A DNA stretch of 64,000 nucleotides, from contig NZ_CP020919.1 of NCBI RefSeq assembly GCF_003076475.1, forward strand, positions 1,550,001-1,614,000, read 5' to 3'. Origin of the DNA: Flavobacterium kingsejongi. Its GTDB lineage: Bacteria > Bacteroidota > Bacteroidia > Flavobacteriales > Flavobacteriaceae. Positions 8,908-16,267 of this stretch are shown here, piece by piece. Below the pieces are notes generated by a model that was not told the origin of the DNA, did not search any database, and saw only the letters and a list, made by a program, of their open reading frames with translations. Position numbers and translations under genes: made by a program. The number at the start of each line of letters is the position of its first letter. Positions within the stretch are counted from its first letter, which is position 1.

Positions 8908-10248
8908 ATGAACAGGGTTTTAATAAAAAATGCCAAAATAGTAAACGAAGGTCAGATTTTTGAAGGCGATGTCCTGATTGAAAATGATATCATCGTCGAA
9001 ATCGCGGACAGTATCAGCGCAAAATCGGCTGATTGTAAAATTATCGATGCGGAAGGGAATTATTTGATTCCTGGGATGATCGATGACCAGGTTCATTTTC
9101 GGGAACCAGGCCTGACGCATAAAGGGGATATTGCCTCTGAATCCAGAGCTGCAGTTGCCGGAGGAATCACTTCTTTTATCGAACAGCCGAATACCGTTCC
9201 CAATGCGGTGACGCAGGAATTGCTCGAGCAGAAATACCAGATCGCAGCAGAAAAATCATATGCCAATTATTCCTTTATGATGGGGGCTACCAATGATAAC
9301 CTGGAAGAAGTCCTGAAGACCGATCCTAAAAATGTAGCGGGAATTAAAATATTCTTAGGTTCTTCTACCGGCAATATGCTGGTGGATAATGAAAAAGTAC
9401 TGGAAACTATATTTTCAGGCACTAAAATGCTGATTGCCGTACATTGTGAAGATGAAGCGACAATACAGGCGAACCTGGAGCATTATAAAGCAGAATTCGG
9501 CGAGGATATCCCAATGAAATACCATCCACTCATCCGCAGTGAAGAAGCGTGTTATATCTCGTCTTCTAAAGCCGTCGAACTGGCCAAGAAAACCGGGGCC
9601 CGTTTGCATGTATTCCATGTGTCTACTGCGAAAGAAACAAATTTGTTTACCAATAAGATTCCCTTAGAAAACAAACAAATTACTGCAGAAGTATGTATCC
9701 ACCATTTGTGGTTCACCGACGCAGATTATGAGAAAAAAGGATCCCTGATCAAATGGAACCCTGCAGTGAAAACCGCAGAAGATAAAAAAGCATTGTGGGA
9801 AGCATTACTTGATGATCGTATTGATGTCGTGGCAACAGATCATGCACCACATACACTTGAAGAAAAGAAGAATGTATATACTAAGGCGCCGTCTGGTGGC
9901 CCGTTAGTACAGCATGCTTTGGTGGCTATGTTTGAAGCCCATCACCAGGGTAAGATTTCCGTGGAGAAAATTGTGGAAAAAACAGCCCACAATCCTGCGA
10001 AAATCTTTAAAATTGAGAAACGCGGTTTTATAAAAGTTGGTTATTATGCCGATTTGGCTATTGTCAACACCGGTCTTCCGTGGAATGTAAAAAAAGAAAA
10101 TATCCTCTACAAATGTGGCTGGTCTCCATTTGAAGGATTTAATTTCAAATCCAGGATTACCCATACTTTTGTAAACGGGCAGTTAGTGTATCAGAACTTT
10201 AAAGTTAAAGAAATTCAGGCCGGAAAAAGATTGTCGTTTGACCGTTAA
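8908..10248 (+). CDS. pyrC: Dihydroorotase (class I type)
   Basis: Interconverts carbamoyl aspartate and dihydroorotate in pyrimidine synthesis. The 446-residue amidohydrolase has the entry segment GMIDDQVHFREPGLTH (residues 56-71), the carboxylated-lysine strand AGIKIFLGSSTG, the HVFHVSTAKE histidine segment and the catalytic VATDHAPHT. The usual metal-binding HxH is QxH here (Q61, H63), as I recall from other Bacteroidota homologues. A second dihydroorotase elsewhere cannot be excluded, and allantoinase or hydantoinase activity is a lesser alternative. It follows the glycosyltransferase by 11 bases. Confidence 0.85.
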   Translation: MNRVLIKNAKIVNEGQIFEGDVLIENDIIVEIADSISAKSADCKIIDAEGNYLIPGMIDDQVHFREPGLTHKGDIASESRAAVAGGITSFIEQPNTVPNAVTQELLEQKYQIAAEKSYANYSFMMGATNDNLEEVLKTDPKNVAGIKIFLGSSTGNMLVDNEKVLETIFSGTKMLIAVHCEDEATIQANLEHYKAEFGEDIPMKYHPLIRSEEACYISSSKAVELAKKTGARLHVFHVSTAKETNLFTNKIPLENKQITAEVCIHHLWFTDADYEKKGSLIKWNPAVKTAEDKKALWEALLDDRIDVVATDHAPHTLEEKKNVYTKAPSGGPLVQHALVAMFEAHHQGKISVEKIVEKTAHNPAKIFKIEKRGFIKVGYYADLAIVNTGLPWNVKKENILYKCGWSPFEGFNFKSRITHTFVNGQLVYQNFKVKEIQAGKRLSFDR

Positions 10249-10258
10249 TTTATTTCAG

Positions 10259-10735
10259 ATGAAAAAGATTTTAGGATGTATTATCGCAGTACTGTTTTTG
10301 GTCTCCTGTTCCGATACACCGGTTCATAAACCAAAGAAGCTGATCAAGGAGAATGTCATGGTGGACATCCTGTATGATATGGCATTGCTACAGGCTATGA
10401 AAAGCTACAATCCTAATATGCTGGATGTGATGAACATCAACTCCACAAATTACATCTACAAGAAATATAATATCGATAGCCTGCAATTTGCGCAAAATAA
10501 TGAATATTATGCCTCCCGTATCGAAGATTACCAAAAGATATATGAGAAAGTAGATGAACGGCTGCAAAAAACAATTAAGGCGTCCAAGCCGAAAGTATTG
10601 CCTGAGCTTAAAAAGGATGTCGTGAAAAAAGCGATAGATTCTACCAAAAAGGCTACAGATTCTATCAAATTAAAAAGCAATGATAGCCTCAGAAAAATAA
10701 GCATCAAAAAGGGCGCGCTTAAAAAAGTAAAATAG
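10259..10735 (+). CDS. DUF4296 lipoprotein
   Basis: A 158-residue lipoprotein: the signal peptide ends in a lipobox with Cys near residue 17 (FLVSCSD), and the mature part has the DUF4296 helix pattern (NVMVDILYDMALLQAM, then YYASRIEDYQKIYEKV). The C-terminal third is lysine- and serine-rich low complexity. The ATG at 10259 is used, since it begins the signal peptide; an upstream GTG-like start would overlap the dihydroorotase stop. Function is unknown. It is last in the operon, with a terminator behind it. Confidence 0.82.
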   Translation: MKKILGCIIAVLFLVSCSDTPVHKPKKLIKENVMVDILYDMALLQAMKSYNPNMLDVMNINSTNYIYKKYNIDSLQFAQNNEYYASRIEDYQKIYEKVDERLQKTIKASKPKVLPELKKDVVKKAIDSTKKATDSIKLKSNDSLRKISIKKGALKKVK

Positions 10736-10762
10736 TCCCGGTACTATCGGGTGTGAGATAAC

Positions 10763-10797
10763 TGGCGGTTTATGTATAATAAACCGCCATTTTTTTG
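10763..10797 (+). terminator. Terminator overlapping the 3' end of the epimerase gene
   Basis: A 10-bp perfect stem (10763-10772 with 10780-10789) followed by seven T. Its right half encodes the last codons of the convergent epimerase gene, whose stop is at 10770-10772. Confidence 0.85.
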
Positions 10798-11765
10798 ATG
10801 TAGGTTTTAATATCTTCAAATTGATAATCCAGTGCTTTGATAATTTTTTCGTTGGAGAAAATATCTGCTGTATGCGAGGATTTCGCCGCTGAACGCGATA
10901 GTTTACGCTCCCTGAAAAACAACTTGGATAAGAGCCAGTCGGCACGCCAGGCAATGGATGTCATCCAGGGTTTTGCGGCTATGGTTGGTTTTTTGGCGTG
11001 TAAAGCGTCTGCAATCGTAAGAATCAGGTCTTTGTAGACGATATTTTCACTGATAAGCGTATACCGCTCTCCCTGAATCGGGCTATTCATTAGCTGGATC
11101 ATGATTTTTACGACATCTTCTACCGCGACAAACCCTGTTGATCCGAACGTGTAATATGGAAGGCCAGCGGCAATAAGGCTAAAAATCTGTCCGCTTCCCT
11201 GATCCGGAAAACCGGGGCCTAAGATAATTCCGGGATTGACAATCACGACAGGCAGGCCTTCCTGGTCGCCACGCCAGACTTCCATCTCAGCACCATATTT
11301 TGAGATCGCATAATCTCCGTGGTTTTTATTCGGATTCCATTCCGTTTCTTCGGTAATCGGTGTTTTGGGAACAGCCACATCTCCGAGTGCCGCAATAGAA
11401 CTCACATGGCAGAGTTTTTTGACCTTATAATCAATACAGAAATTGACGATATTGGCGGTGCCTTCAATGTTGATCTTCCGAAGCTGTTCTTCCTCTGAAG
11501 TGGTAACTGAAACCAGTGCGGCACAATGGTAAACATAATCAATACCAGTAAAAGCAGCTTCCAGTGCTGGAATTTCCGTGATATCAGCATGGAACCACTG
11601 GGCTTTATCGTATAACGCTTCTTTGTTGTAAAGGCGGAACAGTGCTTTTACCTTTTCCAGCTTTTTCGGATTCCGGTAGAGCGCACGAACAGGCATTCCA
11701 TCCTCTAAAAGTTGAAGTACTAAATGTGAACCCACTAATCCTGTTGCTCCGGTGACTAATATCAT
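10770..11765 (-). CDS. NAD-dependent epimerase/dehydratase family protein
   Basis: A 331-residue extended short-chain dehydrogenase. The N-terminal MILVTGATGLVGSHL is the NAD(P)-binding TGxxGxxG motif, the catalytic YxxxK appears as YAISKYGAE, and the upstream serine as HVSSIAALG. The start at 11765 places the Rossmann strand at the very N-terminus; a longer frame to 11942 exists but adds low-quality sequence. Family members act on nucleotide sugars, flavonoids or steroids, so the substrate is open. It converges on the DUF4296 gene. Confidence 0.87.
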   Translation of the reverse strand: MILVTGATGLVGSHLVLQLLEDGMPVRALYRNPKKLEKVKALFRLYNKEALYDKAQWFHADITEIPALEAAFTGIDYVYHCAALVSVTTSEEEQLRKINIEGTANIVNFCIDYKVKKLCHVSSIAALGDVAVPKTPITEETEWNPNKNHGDYAISKYGAEMEVWRGDQEGLPVVIVNPGIILGPGFPDQGSGQIFSLIAAGLPYYTFGSTGFVAVEDVVKIMIQLMNSPIQGERYTLISENIVYKDLILTIADALHAKKPTIAAKPWMTSIAWRADWLLSKLFFRERKLSRSAAKSSHTADIFSNEKIIKALDYQFEDIKTYIKKMAVYYT

Positions 11766-11991
11766 AGAGACAAATATAATGAGATTTGATGATTTTAGCA
11801 GGATTTCATTTTGAGAATTGCCCGCAGTGAAAAAAAAGAAAGGGGGAAGGAATAGCCCCGACAGCAACGGTATCCTTTTTTTGCGGTGTATTCGTATGCT
11901 GTTGCCGCAAAAAAGATACAAGCGTATGGCGGGAATTACCATTCCGGATAAATCACTGTAGTTTCGCTCCTCAATATTTATCCTGAATTGT

Positions 11992-11999
11992 TATCTTTG
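11992..11999 (+). promoter_or_regulatory. Candidate tyrS -7 promoter box
   Basis: TATCTTTG matches TAnnTTTG, 22 bases before the tyrS ATG. No clear -33 TTG is present at the expected spacing. Confidence 0.55.
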
Positions 12000-12021
12000 C
12001 GCAAATTATTGAAGTAAAAAA

Positions 12022-13317
12022 ATGAAGAATTTAGTCGAAGAATTGCGTTGGAGAGGTTTGTATCACGATAGTATGCCGGGAACGGAAGAGCAGTTGCTGA
12101 AAGAAGCGACCAGCGCTTATATTGGATTTGACCCGACCGCAGATTCGCTTCATATCGGGAGCATGGTACAAATCATTCTTTTGGTACACCTGAAAAATTT
12201 CGGGCACAGGCCTGTTGCTTTAGTAGGTGGTGCTACCGGGATGATTGGGGATCCGTCCGGGAAATCGGATGAGCGCAACCTGCTGAATGAAGAAACCCTG
12301 GCGAAAAATGTCGCTGGGATTAAAAGTGTATTGTCCCGCTTCCTGGATTTCAATGCAACAGGAGCTAACGCACCTATCATGGTCAACAATTATGACTGGA
12401 TGAAAGAATTCTCCTTTATTGATTTTGCCCGTGAAGTTGGAAAACGAATCACCGTAAATTATATGATGGCGAAGGATTCTGTAAAAAAACGATTCTCCGG
12501 TGACGGTGTAGGGATGTCTTTTACTGAATTTACCTACCAGCTGATCCAGGGGTATGATTTCTACCATTTGTACAAAACTGAAAACTGCCTGTTACAGATG
12601 GGGGGATCCGATCAGTGGGGAAATATTACCACCGGAACGGAATTAGTACGCAGAATGGGTGGCGAAGGTGCTAAGGCTTACGCTATGACCACGCCATTGA
12701 TCACCAAAGCCGACGGTTCTAAATTTGGAAAATCCGAAGGTGGAAACATCTGGCTGGATGCCGATAAAACGTCGGTATATAAATTCTACCAGTTCTGGTT
12801 GAATACGACTGATATTGATGCAGAGAAATATATTAAAATATTTACCTTTTTAGAGAAGGATGTGATTGATGCACTCATTGCAGAACATCATGAAGCGCCA
12901 CATTTACGTATACTGCAAAAGAAATTAGCAGAAGAAATTACGGTATTTGTACACGGTGCCGAAGCATTTGAAACTGCGGTAAAAGCATCAGCTATCCTTT
13001 TTGGAAATGCGACAGCTGCCGATTTAAAGCAACTGGATGAAACAACCTTCCTGGATGTTTTTGAAGGAGTGCCACAAGCTGAAATTGCGCGTGCTGATGT
13101 AGATGGCGGACTTGATATCGTTACATTGCTCAATGAGAAATCCGGATTTTTAAAATCCAACGGGGAAGCGCGTCGTGCTTTGGCGGAGAATTCCATTTCG
13201 GTAAACCGCGAGAAGATTACGGAAGAATTCAAGCTTTCAGCCAATGACCTGATCAACGACCGTTTTATCTTGTTGCAGAAAGGAAAGAAAAACTATTTTG
13301 TAATCCGGGTGGTGTAA
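12022..13317 (+). CDS. tyrS: Tyrosine--tRNA ligase
   Basis: Attaches tyrosine to tRNA-Tyr. The 431-residue class I synthetase has HIGS at residues 44-47, the tyrosine-binding DQWGNITTG, the KFGKS ATP-binding loop at 234-238 and a C-terminal S4-type RNA-binding domain ([20 protein letters not shown]). Length is normal. Its stop lies two bases from the stop of the convergent LuxE-like gene, with no terminator between them. Confidence 0.97.
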   Translation: MKNLVEELRWRGLYHDSMPGTEEQLLKEATSAYIGFDPTADSLHIGSMVQIILLVHLKNFGHRPVALVGGATGMIGDPSGKSDERNLLNEETLAKNVAGIKSVLSRFLDFNATGANAPIMVNNYDWMKEFSFIDFAREVGKRITVNYMMAKDSVKKRFSGDGVGMSFTEFTYQLIQGYDFYHLYKTENCLLQMGGSDQWGNITTGTELVRRMGGEGAKAYAMTTPLITKADGSKFGKSEGGNIWLDADKTSVYKFYQFWLNTTDIDAEKYIKIFTFLEKDVIDALIAEHHEAPHLRILQKKLAEEITVFVHGAEAFETAVKASAILFGNATAADLKQLDETTFLDVFEGVPQAEIARADVDGGLDIVTLLNEKSGFLKSNGEARRALAENSISVNREKITEEFKLSANDLINDRFILLQKGKKNYFVIRVV

Positions 13318-13319
13318 TA

Positions 13320-14303
13320 TTACAAAACCATCAGGTTACAGCCTCGTATATCTGAATTATCAAAACGTCCCAATACTTCGAAAGAATTGTTGGGATATTT
13401 TTTGCCCAGATCCTGGGTGGCTATAAAAGAGCAGGAATTGATATTAGCCAGGTCAATGACATTAATACCGCCTGTTTTTCCGGTTTCCACATAAGAAAGT
13501 GCATCTTCAGTATCCCGGATGAGTACCTGCATCCAGTTGGGGCATTCGAAGATACCCTGGCCTAAAGAATAGGCCTGTGACAACAACTCCGTCATGCCAT
13601 ATTCGGAATGGATGGCCGATACACCAAAACCTTTACAAAGCTGTTCGTGCAGTTCTTCCCGTATCATTTCTTTTCTCTTGCCTTTCATACCACCTGTTTC
13701 CATGATAATCGTATTCTGGAGCTGGAAATCCTGTTTTTCAATCAGGTCCAAAAGGGCATATGTCACCCCAATCAGGAGGACATTTTGTCCGGAAGCATCT
13801 AAGGCGACCAGTTTTTCGATCAGCTCATCGTGGTTGAAGAGGTAAAAGCCGCTATTTTCATTATTGGAAAGCCGGATCAGGTCTTCAACCATGTGGATCA
13901 GGGAAGAACCCTGGCGCTCCAGGTAGGAGGGTAGTAGGGCAAGTACCGCATAATCTTCGATGTTGCCATAGAAGGAGGCAAAAGCTTTGCGATAGCTGTC
14001 TTCATAAAGCGAGATATCGGTAATAAGATGCCTGCTGGTTACCATGCCTGTGGTGCCGCTGCTTGTGAATGTTTCCTGTACCGGGTCGGTTGTAGTCGAA
14101 AGGATTTCATGGGTTTTGAAAAACTGTATCGGCAGGAAAGGGATTTGCTGGAGGGATTTTACGGCTGCTTTGTCTACATTTAAAAAACGGCAGAATTCAC
14201 CATAGACATTGTTGTGCTCGTATTGATGACGGAACACTTTCAATGCAGTCTTTTCAAATTCTTTATGGTTTTTTATCGTGAAAATATCGGCAGCTATACT
14301 CAA
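13320..14303 (-). CDS. LuxE/PaaK-like acyltransferase (acyl-protein synthetase domain)
   Basis: A 327-residue protein of the LuxE acyl-protein synthetase family, relatives of the adenylate-forming enzymes that activate fatty acids. Visible are FLPIQFFKTHEI, the glycine/serine/threonine-rich ATP-binding-like TFTSSGTTG and GMTELLSQAYS. In bioluminescent bacteria LuxE works with LuxC and LuxD, but no such partners are nearby, so a lux role is unlikely. Such solo genes are frequent in Bacteroidota and their acyl acceptor is not known. It probably shares no operon with its neighbours. Confidence 0.75.
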   Translation of the reverse strand: MSIAADIFTIKNHKEFEKTALKVFRHQYEHNNVYGEFCRFLNVDKAAVKSLQQIPFLPIQFFKTHEILSTTTDPVQETFTSSGTTGMVTSRHLITDISLYEDSYRKAFASFYGNIEDYAVLALLPSYLERQGSSLIHMVEDLIRLSNNENSGFYLFNHDELIEKLVALDASGQNVLLIGVTYALLDLIEKQDFQLQNTIIMETGGMKGKRKEMIREELHEQLCKGFGVSAIHSEYGMTELLSQAYSLGQGIFECPNWMQVLIRDTEDALSYVETGKTGGINVIDLANINSCSFIATQDLGKKYPNNSFEVLGRFDNSDIRGCNLMVL

Positions 14304-14332
14304 GGAAATGTTTTTTACAAAAGTAATTAAAA

Positions 14333-14368
14333 TAAAAAAGCACCCGGCTGTACGGATGCTTTTTTGCT
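14333..14368 (-). terminator. Terminator of the small T9SS gene
   Basis: Imperfect hairpin (one mismatch in the GC-rich part) flanked by A6 and T6 runs, located 70 bases past the minus-strand stop at 14435. Confidence 0.6.
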
Positions 14369-14434
14369 GTTATTTTTAGGCATTACGCTGATCTTTTGCG
14401 TAAGGCATTGTTTCATTGTATCTTTTTGAAAGGG

Positions 14435-14764
14435 TTACTTCACAATCAGTTTTCGGGTAGAAGCCATATCGCCTTCTTTGATCTTGATGATGTAAACGCC
14501 GGGCACTAAACTCGAAATATTCAACTCTTTAGCGCTAATGCTGCTTTGGAACACCTTTTTCCCCAATACATCAAAAATCTCTACATCTTTGTTGGAAGCT
14601 GATTTGGAAGTAATATAAATCTTTCCATTGCTCACAGGATTAGGGTAGAAGTTAAGTCCTTCTATAGTGTTATCCTGATTCTTTGGTGTTTTTCCTTCCT
14701 GGGCGGCTGCCGGGAGTGAAATAAAGAGTAGGAAAAATAAAATATAAAAGTAATTTTTTGTCAT
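14435..14764 (-). CDS. Short T9SS type A sorting domain protein
   Basis: A 109-residue secreted protein: a Sec signal peptide (about 1-21, ending AAA-Q), a spacer of about 15 residues, and then a type A type IX secretion C-terminal domain from about residue 35 (NFYPNPVSNGKIYI, DVEIFDVLGKKVF, LVPGVYIIKI, ending RKLIVK). In ordinary clients this domain follows a large passenger; here there is hardly any, so the mature protein is essentially the sorting signal. It could be a genuine miniature client, a remnant of a longer gene, or a decoy. The T9SS call itself is firm. Confidence 0.85.
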   Translation of the reverse strand: MTKNYFYILFFLLFISLPAAAQEGKTPKNQDNTIEGLNFYPNPVSNGKIYITSKSASNKDVEIFDVLGKKVFQSSISAKELNISSLVPGVYIIKIKEGDMASTRKLIVK

Positions 14765-14871
14765 TTCTTGAAATTGGTTATGTAAATATAATAAATGTTT
14801 TTCAAATACTATACCACAATATGTAATTTCGCTAAAAGGCCCTGAAAAAATGTCTTATAGTGTTATTTTAA

Positions 14872-14905
14872 CGCCAAAAGCATCCCTTTTGAGGATGCTT
14901 TGGTG
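14872..14905 (-). terminator. Hairpin after the beta-helix lipoprotein gene
   Basis: A 9-bp stem (14877-14885 with 14893-14901) 26 bases past the stop at 14927. The T tract on the minus strand is weak, so termination strength is uncertain. Confidence 0.5.
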
Positions 14906-14926
14906 TAATAGTATGTTGGAATTGGA

Positions 14927-16072
14927 TTATAGTCCCATCCAGCTCATCCATGTTGGTTTTGCTGCTCCGCTTCCTGCTCCTGTAGCATTAGCATTAGCAG
15001 TATAATTTTCAGGTTTATTAGAATTTTCAGTAACGTTATTGATGCTTACGTTAGTTACCGGGCTGGCAAGGAAGAATGCCTGAGTTTCAGCTCCGTTGAA
15101 GTTGATTCCGTAGCTTCCTGTAGAACCTTTAAAGTTTGCGATGTAAACGTTGTTGATTGTTCCTTTAGTTCCTCTTCTTAGCATGATTCCAGCTTCACTT
15201 GTTACGGCAGCACTGTTTCTTCCGATCAATGTGATGTTTGATAAAGTTGGGTTAGAGATTGGCGCTAATGTTGGTGTAGCAGTGTTGTTGTCTGCTTCCA
15301 TACCACGGCTATCAGAAGAGAATGTAGTAGCTACTGACTGATCAGAGTACATGTTTGTAAAAGTACCATTCCATCCTTCAGTCCAGTCAAAAGAATCATC
15401 CTGGCATCCGATTGCAGCAATGTTAGAACCTCCAACAGAACCACCGAACCACTCAAATCCATCATCAGCACCTTGTCTTACCAACAAGTTGTTTACAGTT
15501 GTTCCAGATCCTACAGCGTAGAATGTGAATCCGTTGAATTCTGCTTCTTCGTTGATTAAGTTACCTGTGTATTCTGCAATGATGTACGATAATGTTCCTG
15601 AATTATCTGCAGCATTTGTTCCACCGTAGTTTAATCCTGTAACTTCTGCCAATACGTTTGTACCTAAGTTAGTGATAGCATTACCACAGATTACGATTCC
15701 ACCCCAGTCACCTGCAGCTGGATTTGCTTTACTGGAAGTAAAGATAATTGGTTTTGCAGCTGTTCCTACGGCATTGATTTTTCCACCTTGTTTGATTGCA
15801 AGGAACGCTACTTCAGTGGCATCATCTTCTGAGTATGCTTTGATTTTTGTTCCAGCAGGGATTGTAAGTGTTGCACCACTGGCAACATATACGCCACCTT
15901 TTAATGTATAAACCGTTCCTGCGTTCAATGTCATGTCGGCACTGATGGTTCCGGTTAGGGTTCCAGTTGCAGGTACATTACCACCATTGTCGGTACTGTT
16001 ACCACTATCATCACTGGAACAGCTTGTTAAAACTGACGCTAATACAGCCAGGCTTAAGAATAAATTTTTCAT
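14927..16072 (-). CDS. Surface-type lipoprotein with predicted beta-helix
   Basis: A 381-residue lipoprotein. The signal peptide ends in LTSCSSDDSGN: the acidic residues after Cys resemble the lipoprotein export signal described for Flavobacteria, so surface exposure is likely. The mature part is rich in Gly, Asn, Thr and Val with repeated turns (GTLSYIIAEYTGNLI, GTTVNNLLVRQGADDGFEW), fitting a right-handed parallel beta-helix; Trp/Asp-rich loops (DDSFDWTEGWNGTF) could bind a ligand. It follows the TonB receptor gene on the same strand, suggesting a receptor-lipoprotein pair. No ligand can be named. Confidence 0.78.
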   Translation of the reverse strand: MKNLFLSLAVLASVLTSCSSDDSGNSTDNGGNVPATGTLTGTISADMTLNAGTVYTLKGGVYVASGATLTIPAGTKIKAYSEDDATEVAFLAIKQGGKINAVGTAAKPIIFTSSKANPAAGDWGGIVICGNAITNLGTNVLAEVTGLNYGGTNAADNSGTLSYIIAEYTGNLINEEAEFNGFTFYAVGSGTTVNNLLVRQGADDGFEWFGGSVGGSNIAAIGCQDDSFDWTEGWNGTFTNMYSDQSVATTFSSDSRGMEADNNTATPTLAPISNPTLSNITLIGRNSAAVTSEAGIMLRRGTKGTINNVYIANFKGSTGSYGINFNGAETQAFFLASPVTNVSINNVTENSNKPENYTANANATGAGSGAAKPTWMSWMGL

Positions 16073-16215
16073 GTTGTAATTTTTTTGTTGTTTTAATTTA
16101 GTACTGCAAATATGGTAGTTGTGTGGGAGTTAGAGGTTAAGTCATAATTATTGAATTATTATCATAACTCCTTTTTAGTGTTATCGAATTGTTACGGGGT
16201 TACATTCCCTTAAAG

Positions 16216-16250
16216 CATAAAAAAAGCGGCTTTATGCAAGCCGCTTTGAT
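16216..16250 (-). terminator. Terminator after the TonB receptor gene
   Basis: A perfect 10-bp stem (16223-16232 with 16238-16247), loop of five, followed on the minus strand by a T7 run. It lies between the receptor and the downstream lipoprotein gene, so read-through would set their ratio. Confidence 0.85.
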
Positions 16251-16267
16251 ACTGAGGGATTTTGTAT

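Noticed and set aside
10770..11942. Longer epimerase protein starting at 11942
   Set aside because: The 59 additional residues are low-quality sequence before the TGxxGxxG motif, which normally begins the protein.
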